Assembly: GCA_963826105.1 (NCBI GenBank)
Contig: CAWGWA010000011.1
Location: 62,001-126,000, forward strand
DNA from: WHTI01 sp963826105
Lineage (GTDB): Bacteria; Actinomycetota; CADDZG01; WHSQ01
DNA length: 64,000 nt
Reading direction: 5' to 3'
The notes below the pieces were generated by a model, which did no database searches, was not told where the DNA came from, and saw only the letters and a program-made list of their open reading frames with translations. Each line of letters begins with the position of its first letter. Within the stretch, counting starts at the first letter, position 1. A program made the position numbers and the translations under genes. Shown one piece after another: positions 50,946 to 59,884 of this stretch.

Positions 50946-51338
50946 GCCTTCTCATCCGCCCAGATCTCGTCGAACGCGTACTGATCTTCGGGGAGAACGC
51001 GACATTCGACGATCTTGCCGCCGGCGAACCGGTAGAGACCATGAGCGCGCCACTCGTGGGACCGGCCGCCGCGCTCCGCATGGCCCGTTGCGATCACCAG
51101 AGCCCATTCGTCACCGACCAGGATGTCGTCCACCACAATCTCGAATGACCCTTTGGCGAGGTCCTGTCGGCGACGCGTAAGCCATGACTTCTTCACGGCC
51201 TCGATAGGTACCGGCGATGGCACTTCTCCCAGGGACGTGCCACTCGATGTCGTCGTGGAAGACCTCATCGAGGGCGCCCCAGTCCCTGGTCGCCCGAGCC
51301 TCATACTCGCGCCTGAGGAGTTCCTCATTGGGGTGCAT
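50942..51338 (-). CDS. SnoaL/NTF2-like protein, one frame break
   Basis: From ATG 51338: MHPNEELLRREYEARATRDW, EVFHDDIEWHVPGRSAIAGT, REEVMAY; then, after one extra or missing base near 51177, RRRQDLAKGSFEIVVDDILV, ATGHAERGGRSHEWRAHGLY and VECRVLPEDQYAFDEIWADE. Together about 131 residues, the normal size of an NTF2-like cone fold (SnoaL group: isomerases, hydrolases or unknown). Both parts are needed for the fold, so the break is likely a sequence error. Confidence 0.78.
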
Positions 51339-51434
51339 GGCTCGGTTCTATCCGACCTCGAGGAATCCCTCCAGCGCGCGGGCTTCCCATCCTGCTCAGT
51401 CGTTCTATAGCCGACTGAGCTGGAAAGGAAGGCG

Positions 51435-52313
51435 TTAGGGCTTCGGTTCGAAGGCGGTTTTCGCTTGGCCCGTGACGTTGGCCAGGAGGTTGGCGAACTC
51501 CATCGGGATCACCAGCTTGGTCGAGTCGCTTGCGCCCAGTTCCTTGAGAGCTTCGAGGTACTGGAGGCTCATCGTGTTCGCCTCGAGACCCTGGGCAACC
51601 TCCGAGATCTGCTTCAAGGCCAGAGCGAACCCCTCCGCCCGTAGAACGGCGGCCTGACGCGCTCCCTCAGCCTCGAGGATCGAAGCCGCCTTGGAGCCCT
51701 CGGCCACGGTGATCGATGCCTGCTTGGAACCATCGGCTTCGGTAACAACGGCACGCCGGGTCCGCTCCGCCGACATCTGGCGCGTCATCGCGTCCTGAAC
51801 CGCAGGAGGTGGAACGATCTCGCGGATCTCGACGTTGGTGACCTTCACACCCCAGCGCTCGGTGACCTCATCGAGCTTCGTTCTGAGGACCTCGTTCATC
51901 AGCTCGCGCTTCGCAAGGACATCGTCAAGGCTCATGTCGCCCACTACCGATCGCAGGGTGGTCGCCGCAATCGTCTGAGCGGCCCCGGCGAAGTTCCCGA
52001 CCTCAACGACCGACATGACGCCGTCGACAACTTTGTAGAAGACGATGAAGTCGATCGAGATAGTCGCGTTGTCTTCCGTGATCGCGCTTTGGTGGGGGAT
52101 GTCGAGATAGAGCTCTCTGAGATCGACCCATACAGCGCGGTCGATCAGAGGGATGAGGATGACGAGGCCGGGACCCTTGATCCCAAGTACGCGGCCGAGT
52201 CGGAAGACGACGAGGCGCTGATACTCCCGGACGATCTTGAGGATCGACATCGGGATAATCACAACGAAGAAAAGAACCAGGATCCCGAGACCGATCAGTA
52301 CTTCATTACTCAC
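51435..52313 (-). CDS. Slipin/stomatin-type SPFH protein
   Basis: A 292-residue protein with one N-terminal membrane helix (VLIGLGILVLFFVVIIPMSI) and a prohibitin-homology domain: VREYQRLVVFRLGRVLGIKG, TTLRSVVGDMSLDDVLAKRE, RWGVKVTNVEIREIVPPPAV. A coiled, Ala/Glu-rich segment follows. Slipins assemble into membrane rings and, in many prokaryotes, pair with an NfeD-type protease encoded next to them, as here. Confidence 0.93.
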   Translation of the reverse strand: MSNEVLIGLGILVLFFVVIIPMSILKIVREYQRLVVFRLGRVLGIKGPGLVILIPLIDRAVWVDLRELYLDIPHQSAITEDNATISIDFIVFYKVVDGVMSVVEVGNFAGAAQTIAATTLRSVVGDMSLDDVLAKRELMNEVLRTKLDEVTERWGVKVTNVEIREIVPPPAVQDAMTRQMSAERTRRAVVTEADGSKQASITVAEGSKAASILEAEGARQAAVLRAEGFALALKQISEVAQGLEANTMSLQYLEALKELGASDSTKLVIPMEFANLLANVTGQAKTAFEPKP

Positions 52314-52330
52314 TTATCCCCCTCATCTCT

Positions 52331-52418
52331 TCTGCGATTACGCCGAGGCGAATCGCTCTGTTCTGCGATTACGCCGAGGCGAATCGCTCTGTCCTGCGAT
52401 TACGCCGAGGCGAATCGC
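52331..52418. repeat. Three tandem 31-bp hairpin repeats
   Basis: Three near-identical units with a 31-base period start at 52331, 52362 and 52393. Each contains GCGATT-A-CGCC-GA-GGCG-AATCGC, which folds as a ten-base-pair hairpin with one bulged A. They fill the gap between the NfeD-type stop and the slipin start; the last unit touches the stop codon. They may stop or stabilise transcripts, or be a REP-like repeat. Confidence 0.85.
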
Positions 52419-53747
52419 TAGGTGCCCTCGCCTGTTGTCGACAACGATCCGGTTTCAGTTACTTCCGATCCACGCGGTGCAACCAGGAGATACAAGCCCT
52501 CGGCGGCGGTCACCACGATCCTCTCCCCCTCCGCAAGTGGATCCCCGGTCACCGAGCGTGCGCTCCACTCCTCTCCTGCGACCTGGACGACGCCCAGCGG
52601 ATCGATCGCCTTCTTGACCACGCCCTTCTGTCCGGTGACCCGATCCTGAGCCATCTTGGACGGGACGTTACGCTGCCGCAACGCGGTCGGGATGACGAGC
52701 GCGAAGAACAACGCGCTGACCCCAGCAACCGGGATGATCGCGGCCCACGAAACGCTCGCACCTGGTGTCGCGGGATCGAACAAGAGCAGGCCCCCGGCGA
52801 TGAGTGCGATCACTCCACCGGCGGCGGGCAGACCGGTGCCCGGTGTATTGAGCTCGATGATGAAGAAAACGACCGAGACCAGCAGCAGCGCGATGCCCGC
52901 ACCTTGCACCGGGAGCATCCCGAATCCGGCCAGCGCCGCTATCAGACAGAGCACGCCTGCGATGCCTGGGACCGTGACCCCTGGATTGGTGATCTCGACG
53001 AACAGAAGGATCAGTCCGGCCCAGAACAAGATAAACGACAGGTTGGAAGTGAACAGGCTGTGCAGGAACCTCGAGGCGAGGCCCATATCCCGCTCGAGTG
53101 ATCGAGGCGTCCGCCGAGGCAATAGTGACTTCCCCACTCGGCGTCTCGACAGTCGTGCCGTCGACCTCGTCCAGAAGACTCGCCTTGTTCGGCGCGATCA
53201 GATCGATCACTCCCAGCTCGAGAGCCTCCTCGGCCGAAACGCTCTCCGCTCGGCGCACCGCGCCCTCGACCCAATCCGGATTGCGATCCCGCTGCTCGGC
53301 CAAGCCCCTGATGTACGCGACCGCGTCGTTCACCACCTTCTCGCGCTCGATCACGCCCGAGACACCGACCGGGTGCGCCGCACCTACGTTCGTTCCCGGC
53401 GCCATGGCTGCGACGTGACAAGCGGTAAGGATGAACGTACCGGCCGAGGCCGCGCGCGCTCCTTGCGGCGAGACATAGCAGATGACGGGCTGCTCGGAGT
53501 TGAGGATCGACTGGATGATGTCCCGCATCGACGAATCGAGGCCTCCTGGAGTATCGATATTTATCAGGATCGCGGCTCCTTCGGCGTTGGCCGCCTCGAT
53601 GCCCGAGGTCACGTACGAAGCGATCAGCGGGTCGACGACGCCATCGAGATTAAGTTCGATCATCGGGGGCCCATGCTCGGACGCGAGTGCCGGTCCCGAG
53701 AAGGCACCGAGGGCAAGGAGCAACACGAGAGACGCACGAAGCTTCAC
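52418..53747 (-). CDS. NfeD-family membrane serine protease (slipin partner), one frame break
   Basis: The N-terminal part has a signal peptide (KLRASLVLLLALGAFSGPAL) and a ClpP-like protease domain: AILINIDTPGGLDSSMRDII, the nucleophile region GARAASAGTFILTACHVAA, GTNVGAAHPVGVSGVIEREK (with the catalytic Lys downstream). A shift near 53096 leads to the membrane part (LSFILFWAGLILLFVEITNP and further helices) and the C-terminal OB-like NfeD domain (GQKGVVKKAIDPLGVVQVAG). About 440 residues. The paired slipin follows. GTG 53747 is the best start for the signal peptide. Confidence 0.85.
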
Positions 53748-53813
53748 CGCCCCATCATGCACCCCCACGAACCCCTATTCCACAGGCTGGACCCTTAACG
53801 TAGGCTTCGTCTC

Positions 53814-55772
53814 GTGAAACCTTGGGGGGCTCGATCCGTAACTCGACGCGCACACGGTCGCGTGCCGACCGCGACCGCTCTGGTGTTGTTGGCGGCCATC
53901 TTGGGAGCATCTCTGGCCTCTGCTGCACCGAGACCCATCGATGAGCGCGGCCGGATACCTATCAAGGACATCCCCGACTGTCCCAAGATCGAGGATGCGA
54001 AATGCGGCTTCGTCACCGTGCTCGTCGATCCCAGCGACCCGCTCCTCGGGACTATGGAGATCGGCTACGAGCTTCATCCCCGAACGGACCGATCGAAGCC
54101 ATCGCTCGGCACGATCGTGGCCGTGGAGGGCGGACCCGGCTACTCGACGACCGCCAGCCGTAGCTATTTCAAGGACATGCTCGGACCGCTGCTGAAACGT
54201 AAGCGCCTGCTACTAGTGGACAACCGAGGGACCGGGCGCTCCGGTGCCATCCTCTGCCAGCCCCTGCAGTCCTACGAGGGCGACTACGTCAAGGCGGTCG
54301 GCAAGTGCGGCCGCCAACTGGGCGAGGCTTCGGATATCTACGGCTCGGCATTGGCTGCCGACGACCTCGCCGCGGTTCTGGATGAACTCGAGATCGACGA
54401 GGTCGACCTCTACGGCGACTCCTACGGAACCTTTTTCTCGCAGGCCTTCGCTGTCGCGCACCCCGATCGCCTACGGTCACTGGTTCTCGATGGCGCGTAC
54501 TTCATCGGTGGAGTCGACCCCTTCTACATCGATACGAACAGGGCGATGGTGGATGCATTCCGATACATCTGCGAGAGGAGCCCCGTCTGCGTCGGGCGCA
54601 GTGAGACCACTAACGACACGATCATCCAGATGACCGAACTGCTCCGCAAGAAGCCCATCACGGGACGCGCGCCAAACGCCGACGGCGAGATGGAAGAGGT
54701 CACGTTCGATGTCGGTGCGTTGATCTACCTGACGACGGCCGCAGCAACGTCGCCAACCCTGTACCGCGAACTCGACGCCGCTATGAGGGCAGCGTTGCGC
54801 GCTCAGCCGTACAACCGACCTCTACTTCGCCTTGCACGCGAGACCTTCTACGTCGGAGGAGCGGGGCAGGTTAGGGAGTACTCAGAAGGTCTCTACGTCG
54901 CGGTCGCGTGTAACGACTATCCCCTCCCGTTCGATCGGATGTCACCAGTGGCGGAGCGTCCCGCGCAGTACAAGGCGTCCCGTGACCAACTGCGCAACGA
55001 TGCTCCCTACTCGTTCGCACCGTTCACGATCCACGAGTGGGTGACGGCGCCGGTCGAGTACTTCGACACCTGTCTGAAATGGCCGGTGCCGAGCAACTAC
55101 GTCCCGCCGATCCCAGACGGTGCCACCTACCCGGATGTTCCCACCCTCGTGCTGAACGGCGACCTCGATTCCTTGACCTCGCCGGAGGGAGGCATCGCAA
55201 CCGCCAACGCGTTCCCGAATTCCACCTACGTCGAGGTCGCTAACGCGACTCACGTAACCGCGATCGGTGACTTCGATAGGTGCGCGTCGCTGATCGTGCG
55301 GCGATTCATGCGCAACCTCGATGCCGGCGACACGAGCTGCGCTTCCAAGTACAACGAGATCAGGCTCGTCGAACGTTTCGGCAAGAAGGCAGGGTCGCTC
55401 GAGTGGGGCACCCCCAAGCAAACGACTGCCCGGGTCGCTGCAGCCACCGTCGCCGATGTGATCGCTCGATGGTGGAGCATGGGCGGGTTCAAGGGCGTCG
55501 GTCTCCGAGGCGGAACGTTCCAGACCGCCGGGAACGATCATGTCTCCTTCGATCTCGACGCGGTGCGGTGGGTAGATGACGTCGCGGTCTCCGGGTCGGT
55601 GACCTGGAACCGAACGACCGGAGCGATCGACGCGGCGGTCAAGATCACCGGCAAAGGAGCCGTTGCCGGAACCCTCGCCCTGAGTTGGAATGACTGGCAC
55701 CAGATCGCGCTGGCCACCGCCGGCGGCACCCTCGGCGGCGATCCGTTCGGCGCGAATTTCCCCGCCCCCTAG
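53814..55772 (+). CDS. Secreted TAP-like alpha/beta hydrolase
   Basis: A 652-residue exported hydrolase: signal peptide (ATALVLLAAILGASLASAAP), GTIVAVEGGPGYSTTASRSY (the GGPG oxyanion motif), VDNRGTGRSGAILC, the nucleophile LYGDSYGTFFSQAFAV, acid VLNGDLDSLTSPEG and base NATHVTAIGDFDRC, the last region being the TAP-like C-terminal domain. Members are proline or tripeptidyl aminopeptidases. About 170 additional residues after the TAP domain form a beta-rich tail of unknown role. GTG start. Confidence 0.9.
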   Translation: MKPWGARSVTRRAHGRVPTATALVLLAAILGASLASAAPRPIDERGRIPIKDIPDCPKIEDAKCGFVTVLVDPSDPLLGTMEIGYELHPRTDRSKPSLGTIVAVEGGPGYSTTASRSYFKDMLGPLLKRKRLLLVDNRGTGRSGAILCQPLQSYEGDYVKAVGKCGRQLGEASDIYGSALAADDLAAVLDELEIDEVDLYGDSYGTFFSQAFAVAHPDRLRSLVLDGAYFIGGVDPFYIDTNRAMVDAFRYICERSPVCVGRSETTNDTIIQMTELLRKKPITGRAPNADGEMEEVTFDVGALIYLTTAAATSPTLYRELDAAMRAALRAQPYNRPLLRLARETFYVGGAGQVREYSEGLYVAVACNDYPLPFDRMSPVAERPAQYKASRDQLRNDAPYSFAPFTIHEWVTAPVEYFDTCLKWPVPSNYVPPIPDGATYPDVPTLVLNGDLDSLTSPEGGIATANAFPNSTYVEVANATHVTAIGDFDRCASLIVRRFMRNLDAGDTSCASKYNEIRLVERFGKKAGSLEWGTPKQTTARVAAATVADVIARWWSMGGFKGVGLRGGTFQTAGNDHVSFDLDAVRWVDDVAVSGSVTWNRTTGAIDAAVKITGKGAVAGTLALSWNDWHQIALATAGGTLGGDPFGANFPAP

Positions 55773-55826
55773 AAACCGGTGGCGCGCGCCACAGCTTGAA
55801 CGCTCGACCCTCTCTACCTTCGGTTC

Positions 55827-56258
55827 ATGGATACCGATAGGGACGACCTCATCGCGAAACTGAACGCCGTCAAACCAAAGCTCGAACAGATCCTTCGCAG
55901 TCAGGGAGCGCACGAACCGGACTGGGAACCGCTCGAGAAGGCGCTCCCGTTCGAATCGTGCGGTGGCTTCATGTTCATGGGTTACTCGGGAGTCATCCGG
56001 ATGTACAAACACGGCCTCACACGCAGATACTTGAATCTGGACCCCGAAGGGAACTCATACCGTTACGACTGGAAGGACCATCGCTACATCCCCCAATCCC
56101 TCAGCGACGCGCTCGATGTCGCCTTCGAAGGGATCGAAGCGATGGGCTACACGCGCGAGACGCCGTACACGGATGACGTGCGAGCGGAACGAGTCAAGGC
56201 GCTTGCCGACGCGGGGTGGACGACCGTGACGGTGAGCCCCGAAGTGGACGAATCCTAG
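55827..56258 (+). CDS. Hypothetical protein
   Basis: A 143-residue soluble protein with no signal peptide. It has features such as SCGGFMFMGYSGVIRMYKHG and RRYLNLDPEGNSYRYDWKDH, which occur in unnamed actinobacterial proteins, but no domain I can name. The frame has good codon use. It lies between the TAP-like hydrolase and the convergent ferrochelatase. Confidence 0.72.
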   Translation: MDTDRDDLIAKLNAVKPKLEQILRSQGAHEPDWEPLEKALPFESCGGFMFMGYSGVIRMYKHGLTRRYLNLDPEGNSYRYDWKDHRYIPQSLSDALDVAFEGIEAMGYTRETPYTDDVRAERVKALADAGWTTVTVSPEVDES

Positions 56259-56315
56259 AGCTCTGCCAATGCCGGCTTGAGCTTCGGTCCGGGGCAACAG
56301 TCCCGGGCACAGATG

Positions 56316-57318
56316 TCATGGCTCGGAGGAAGTATCCCGACACACGCTCGCTCCGGACGATCGCTCATACGTTCGCGGATCAAGCCCAACGATCATCTCG
56401 ATGTACGCGGGGTGGATACCGACCGTTTCGGAGCGGACCATGTTCAGCCCCACGCTTACTGCGGTTCTTGCCGCCTCGACGTCCAGGTCGAACAGGATCT
56501 CGATGTGATCGGACACGAATCCGACTGGGACCACTACGACATCGGAGACCCCGTCGGCCGACAACTTCTCGAGATGCTCCGAGATATCCGGCTCGAGCCA
56601 TGGGATGCGAGGGGAGCCTGATCGAGACTGGAAAACCAACTCCCACGCGTGTCCGCCGGTGGCTTCATCCACTAGCCTGCTGGTCTCGCGGAGCTGGGCG
56701 ACGTAACTCGAAGTAGCTGCCATCGATGCGGGGATCGAGTGTGCAGCGAAAGCAAGATGGGCATCAGCACGCCGTTCAGCCGGGATCTCCATGAGAGCCA
56801 CGGTTACCTTCTCGGCGAGGGGTTCGACGAAGCCCGGGTGATTGAAGAAGACCCGCAGTTTGTCGATCGCCGGAGCACCTGTAACCGCAGCGCTCGCCGC
56901 CGACAAGTCTTCGCGGTACTGCCGGCAGCCGGAGTAGGACGAGAATGCTGACGACACAAAACAGATAGCGCGCCCGACCCCGTCGTTTGCCATCCGCTGC
57001 AGCGCATCGGTCACGTACGGCTTCCAATTGCGGTTCCCCCAATAGACCGGCAGATCGAGGTCCGCAGCAGCGAGGGCCTCTTCCAGGGCCCCGATGACCG
57101 CACGGTTCTGGGCATTGATCGGGCTGACCCCACCGAAGGCCAGGTAGTGCTCGGCGACCTGGGCGAGGCGTTCCTCGGAGATCCCCCGGCCCCGGGTCAC
57201 GTTCTCGAGGAAAGGCATCACATCCCCGGGGCCCTCGGGGCCGCCGAAGGAGAGGTAGAGAACGGCGTCGTAGGACCTCGCCGGGTCATCGAACGCCCCG
57301 TGGGGACTGCGTAGTCAT
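56316..57318 (-). CDS. hemH: Ferrochelatase, one frame break
   Basis: A ferrochelatase of about 333 residues that inserts Fe2+ into a porphyrin; in Actinobacteria the usual substrate is coproporphyrin III (CpfC). Seen: LYLSFGGPEGPGDVMPFLEN, VAEHYLAFGGVSPINAQNRA, VYWGNRNWKPYVTDALQRM, the catalytic His in AHLAFAAHSIPASMA, VVVPVGFVSDHIEILFDLDV. The N-terminal 10 residues (MTTQSPRG) are one base out of frame because a run of four G at 57296-57299 should be five. Coproheme in this pathway is later decarboxylated by HemQ; that gene is not in the window. Confidence 0.9.
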
Positions 57319-57377
57319 GAGGGAAGCATAAGAGCGCCTGGGGACGCCCGATCCGAGCCTGGACCAGGGTTCAAGGA

Positions 57378-57423
57378 GGGGGCCCAAAGTGCCGAATCGT
57401 AACGAATACCCACCTGGGCCCCC
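57378..57423. promoter_or_regulatory. Perfect 9-bp inverted repeat before the GGDEF-EAL gene
   Basis: GGGGGCCCA (57378-57386) and TGGGCCCCC (57415-57423) pair perfectly around a 28-base loop, 25 bases upstream of the start of the GGDEF-EAL gene. It could fold in the 5' leader. It does not contain the known c-di-GMP riboswitch motifs. Confidence 0.5.
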
Positions 57424-57447
57424 CGCCCTCGAGATGGAGGACCGGAA

Positions 57448-59802
57448 CTGAAGACCGCACCAGCAGTTGCCTCCACGGCACCGGCACGGGTCGTCGCCTG
57501 GATCCGACGCGTCGCGCCCGAGGGCAACTACCTGACCGAAACGAGCTGGCGCAGCCGTCATGCCGTGATCGTTGGGATCCTCTGGGTCCACGTGATGGTC
57601 CTTCCCCTTTTCGGGGCCGCCAATGGACGAGGTCTCCTGCATTCCACGCTCGAAAGCATCGTCGTAGCAGCGTTCGCTGTCGGAGCGAGCATGAGAAGTG
57701 TCTCCAACTCCGGGCGGTCGGTGCTCGCCACGCTCGGGTTGACCACGTCGTCGGCACTCTTGACTCACTTCTCCGGGGGCCTCATCGAGATGCACTTCCA
57801 CTTCTTCGTGGTAGTCGCGATCGTCACGCTCTACCAATCGTGGCTCCCCTTCGTCTGCGCGATCGGATTCGTCCTCATCCATCACGGAGTCGCAGGGGCC
57901 ATCGAACCTGGCGGCGTCTACAACCACCCCGACGCGATCCTCCATCCTTGGAAGTGGGCATCCATCCACGCACTGTTCATCGCCGGAGAGAGCCTCGCCT
58001 GCGTCGCAGCATGGCGCCTGAACGAAGACGCACTGGACCGCGAGAGGTCGGCCCGAGGTGCGCTCGAGAAGGCCAACAACGATCTTGCCGAAGCCCAGGA
58101 GATAGCGCGCATCGGCAGCTGGGAATGGGATCTCGAAGCGGGCTCCGTTTGGTGGTCGGAAGAGCTGCATCGGATCTTCGGAATACCACCCGACTCGTCG
58201 ACCGGGGGAAGGGGATCGTTCCTCGAGCTGCTTCATCCCGAGGATGCTCCGGGCTTCACGGTCCTAGTCGGGCAGGTCAAAAGGGGTGCCCTCTCGCGTC
58301 TCGAAACGGAATGTCGGATCGTCCGTCCCGACGAAGAGATCCGCGTGGTTCGCATCATCGGATCTGCGACCCTCGAGTCGCCCGGCAAGGGACGAGTCGT
58401 GGGCACGTGCCAGGACATCACCGAGCAAAAGCAGCTAGAGCAAGAGATCGAGTACAAAGCGTTCCACGACCCGCTCACCGACCTCGCCAACCGTGGACTG
58501 TTCCGCGATCGCCTCGTGGATGCCCTGAATCTCCCTCACCCGGTATCGGTCATCTTCATGGACCTCGACGATTTCAAGTCGGTCAACGACACCCTTGGGC
58601 ACATCGTCGGAGACGAGCTGCTGGTGAAGATCGCGCGGGTGCTCGAATCCTTGGTCCGACCCACCGACCTGGTCGCACGCTTCGGGGGTGACGAATTCGC
58701 CATCCTGGTCGACGACGGGACCTCCGCTGCCGATGTCGCAGAGCGGATCTACCAGGCGCTCGAGGCTCCCATGATCCTGGAATCGGTCGAGGTCGTGACC
58801 GGCGTGAGCATGGGAGTCGCAACCGCCGAGGGCACGCACACCGCCGATGAACTGCTTCGGGATGCCGACATCGCCATGTACACGGTCAAGGCCAGCGGCG
58901 AGAGCGGCTTTGCTGTCTGCAGCTCCGAGATGCGTTCGACAGCGATCAGACGCCTCGAGCTGAAGACCGAACTGAAGCGCGCTCTCGAGAACGAAGAGTT
59001 CGCCGTCCACTACCAGCCGATCGTGTCGCTCGTAACCCAGGAGATGGTCGGTCTCGAAGCCCTGGTCCGTTGGAACCACCCTCAGCGAGGTCTGGTCCCT
59101 CCCATCGATTTCATCCCGCTCGCAGAGGAGTCTGGCGCCATCGTCCCCCTCGGTTCGTGGGTCCTCCACGAGGCAGCTCGAGAGACCAAGGCGATCCAGG
59201 AGCAGATGGGTCGCTCGTACTCGATCAGCGTGAACCTTTCGGCTCGTCAACTGCATGAGGTCGACCTTCTGGACACCGTCCACTCCGCGCTCCAGAGCTC
59301 CGGTCTGAGCGCCGAGGACCTCGTTCTCGAGATCACCGAGACATTCCTGATGGGGAGCCCGGAGTCGAGCATCCGCACCCTCGACGGCCTGCGGGAGCTC
59401 GGAGTGAGGATCGCTGTCGATGACTTCGGGACGGGGTACTCATCGCTCAGCTATCTCCACCGATTCCCGATCGACGTCCTCAAGATCGACAGGGCCTTCG
59501 TTGCGGGAGTGGCGGAGAGTCCTGAGAAGACCGCTCTGGCGCAGGCCGTCGTCAAGCTGGCGACCGCCCTGGAGCTAAGGACCGTGGCCGAAGGGATCGA
59601 AACACCCGATCAACTGGTTGCTCTGGAGGCACTTGGCTGCCTGAACGGACAGGGTTACCTCTTCTCTGAGCCCCTGCCGATGACGGAGCTCCAGACCTGG
59701 ATCCTCGGTCGCGCTCCGAGGGGCGTGGCCCGGGTCAACGACGCGCGACTGACCCCGGGACCATCGGGGATCAAGAGCACGAATAACCGCCTCTCACTCT
59801 GA
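57448..59802 (+). CDS. Membrane PAS-GGDEF-EAL protein
   Basis: A 784-residue c-di-GMP turnover protein. N-terminal membrane sensor of about six helices (IVGILWVHVMVLPLFGAANG up to residue 195), PAS domain (IARIGSWEWDLEAGSVWWSE, about 215-330), GGDEF domain (IFMDLDDFKSVNDTLGH, VARFGGDEFAILVDDG) and EAL domain (MVGLEALVRWNHPQRGLVPP, VDDFGTGYSSLSYLHRFPID, RTVAEGIETPDQLVALEALG). GGDEF and EAL are both intact, so it may make and break c-di-GMP. The frame has no ATG/GTG/TTG before 57565; GGAGGA 6 bases before a CTG at 57448 suggests a CTG start, adding a plausible N-terminal tail. Confidence 0.92.
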   Translation: MKTAPAVASTAPARVVAWIRRVAPEGNYLTETSWRSRHAVIVGILWVHVMVLPLFGAANGRGLLHSTLESIVVAAFAVGASMRSVSNSGRSVLATLGLTTSSALLTHFSGGLIEMHFHFFVVVAIVTLYQSWLPFVCAIGFVLIHHGVAGAIEPGGVYNHPDAILHPWKWASIHALFIAGESLACVAAWRLNEDALDRERSARGALEKANNDLAEAQEIARIGSWEWDLEAGSVWWSEELHRIFGIPPDSSTGGRGSFLELLHPEDAPGFTVLVGQVKRGALSRLETECRIVRPDEEIRVVRIIGSATLESPGKGRVVGTCQDITEQKQLEQEIEYKAFHDPLTDLANRGLFRDRLVDALNLPHPVSVIFMDLDDFKSVNDTLGHIVGDELLVKIARVLESLVRPTDLVARFGGDEFAILVDDGTSAADVAERIYQALEAPMILESVEVVTGVSMGVATAEGTHTADELLRDADIAMYTVKASGESGFAVCSSEMRSTAIRRLELKTELKRALENEEFAVHYQPIVSLVTQEMVGLEALVRWNHPQRGLVPPIDFIPLAEESGAIVPLGSWVLHEAARETKAIQEQMGRSYSISVNLSARQLHEVDLLDTVHSALQSSGLSAEDLVLEITETFLMGSPESSIRTLDGLRELGVRIAVDDFGTGYSSLSYLHRFPIDVLKIDRAFVAGVAESPEKTALAQAVVKLATALELRTVAEGIETPDQLVALEALGCLNGQGYLFSEPLPMTELQTWILGRAPRGVARVNDARLTPGPSGIKSTNNRLSL

Positions 59803-59884
59803 GCACGGGGAGGAACCTGGTCCTCCACGACGAATAAGCTGGGCACGACCCATACCCAGAGGACTTCGACCAGGGGGGCCCAGA

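Noticed and set aside
57286..58236. A long minus-strand frame opposite the GGDEF-EAL gene
   Set aside because: It has no domain, reads against a clear multi-domain gene, and its last codons are only the shifted N-terminus of ferrochelatase.
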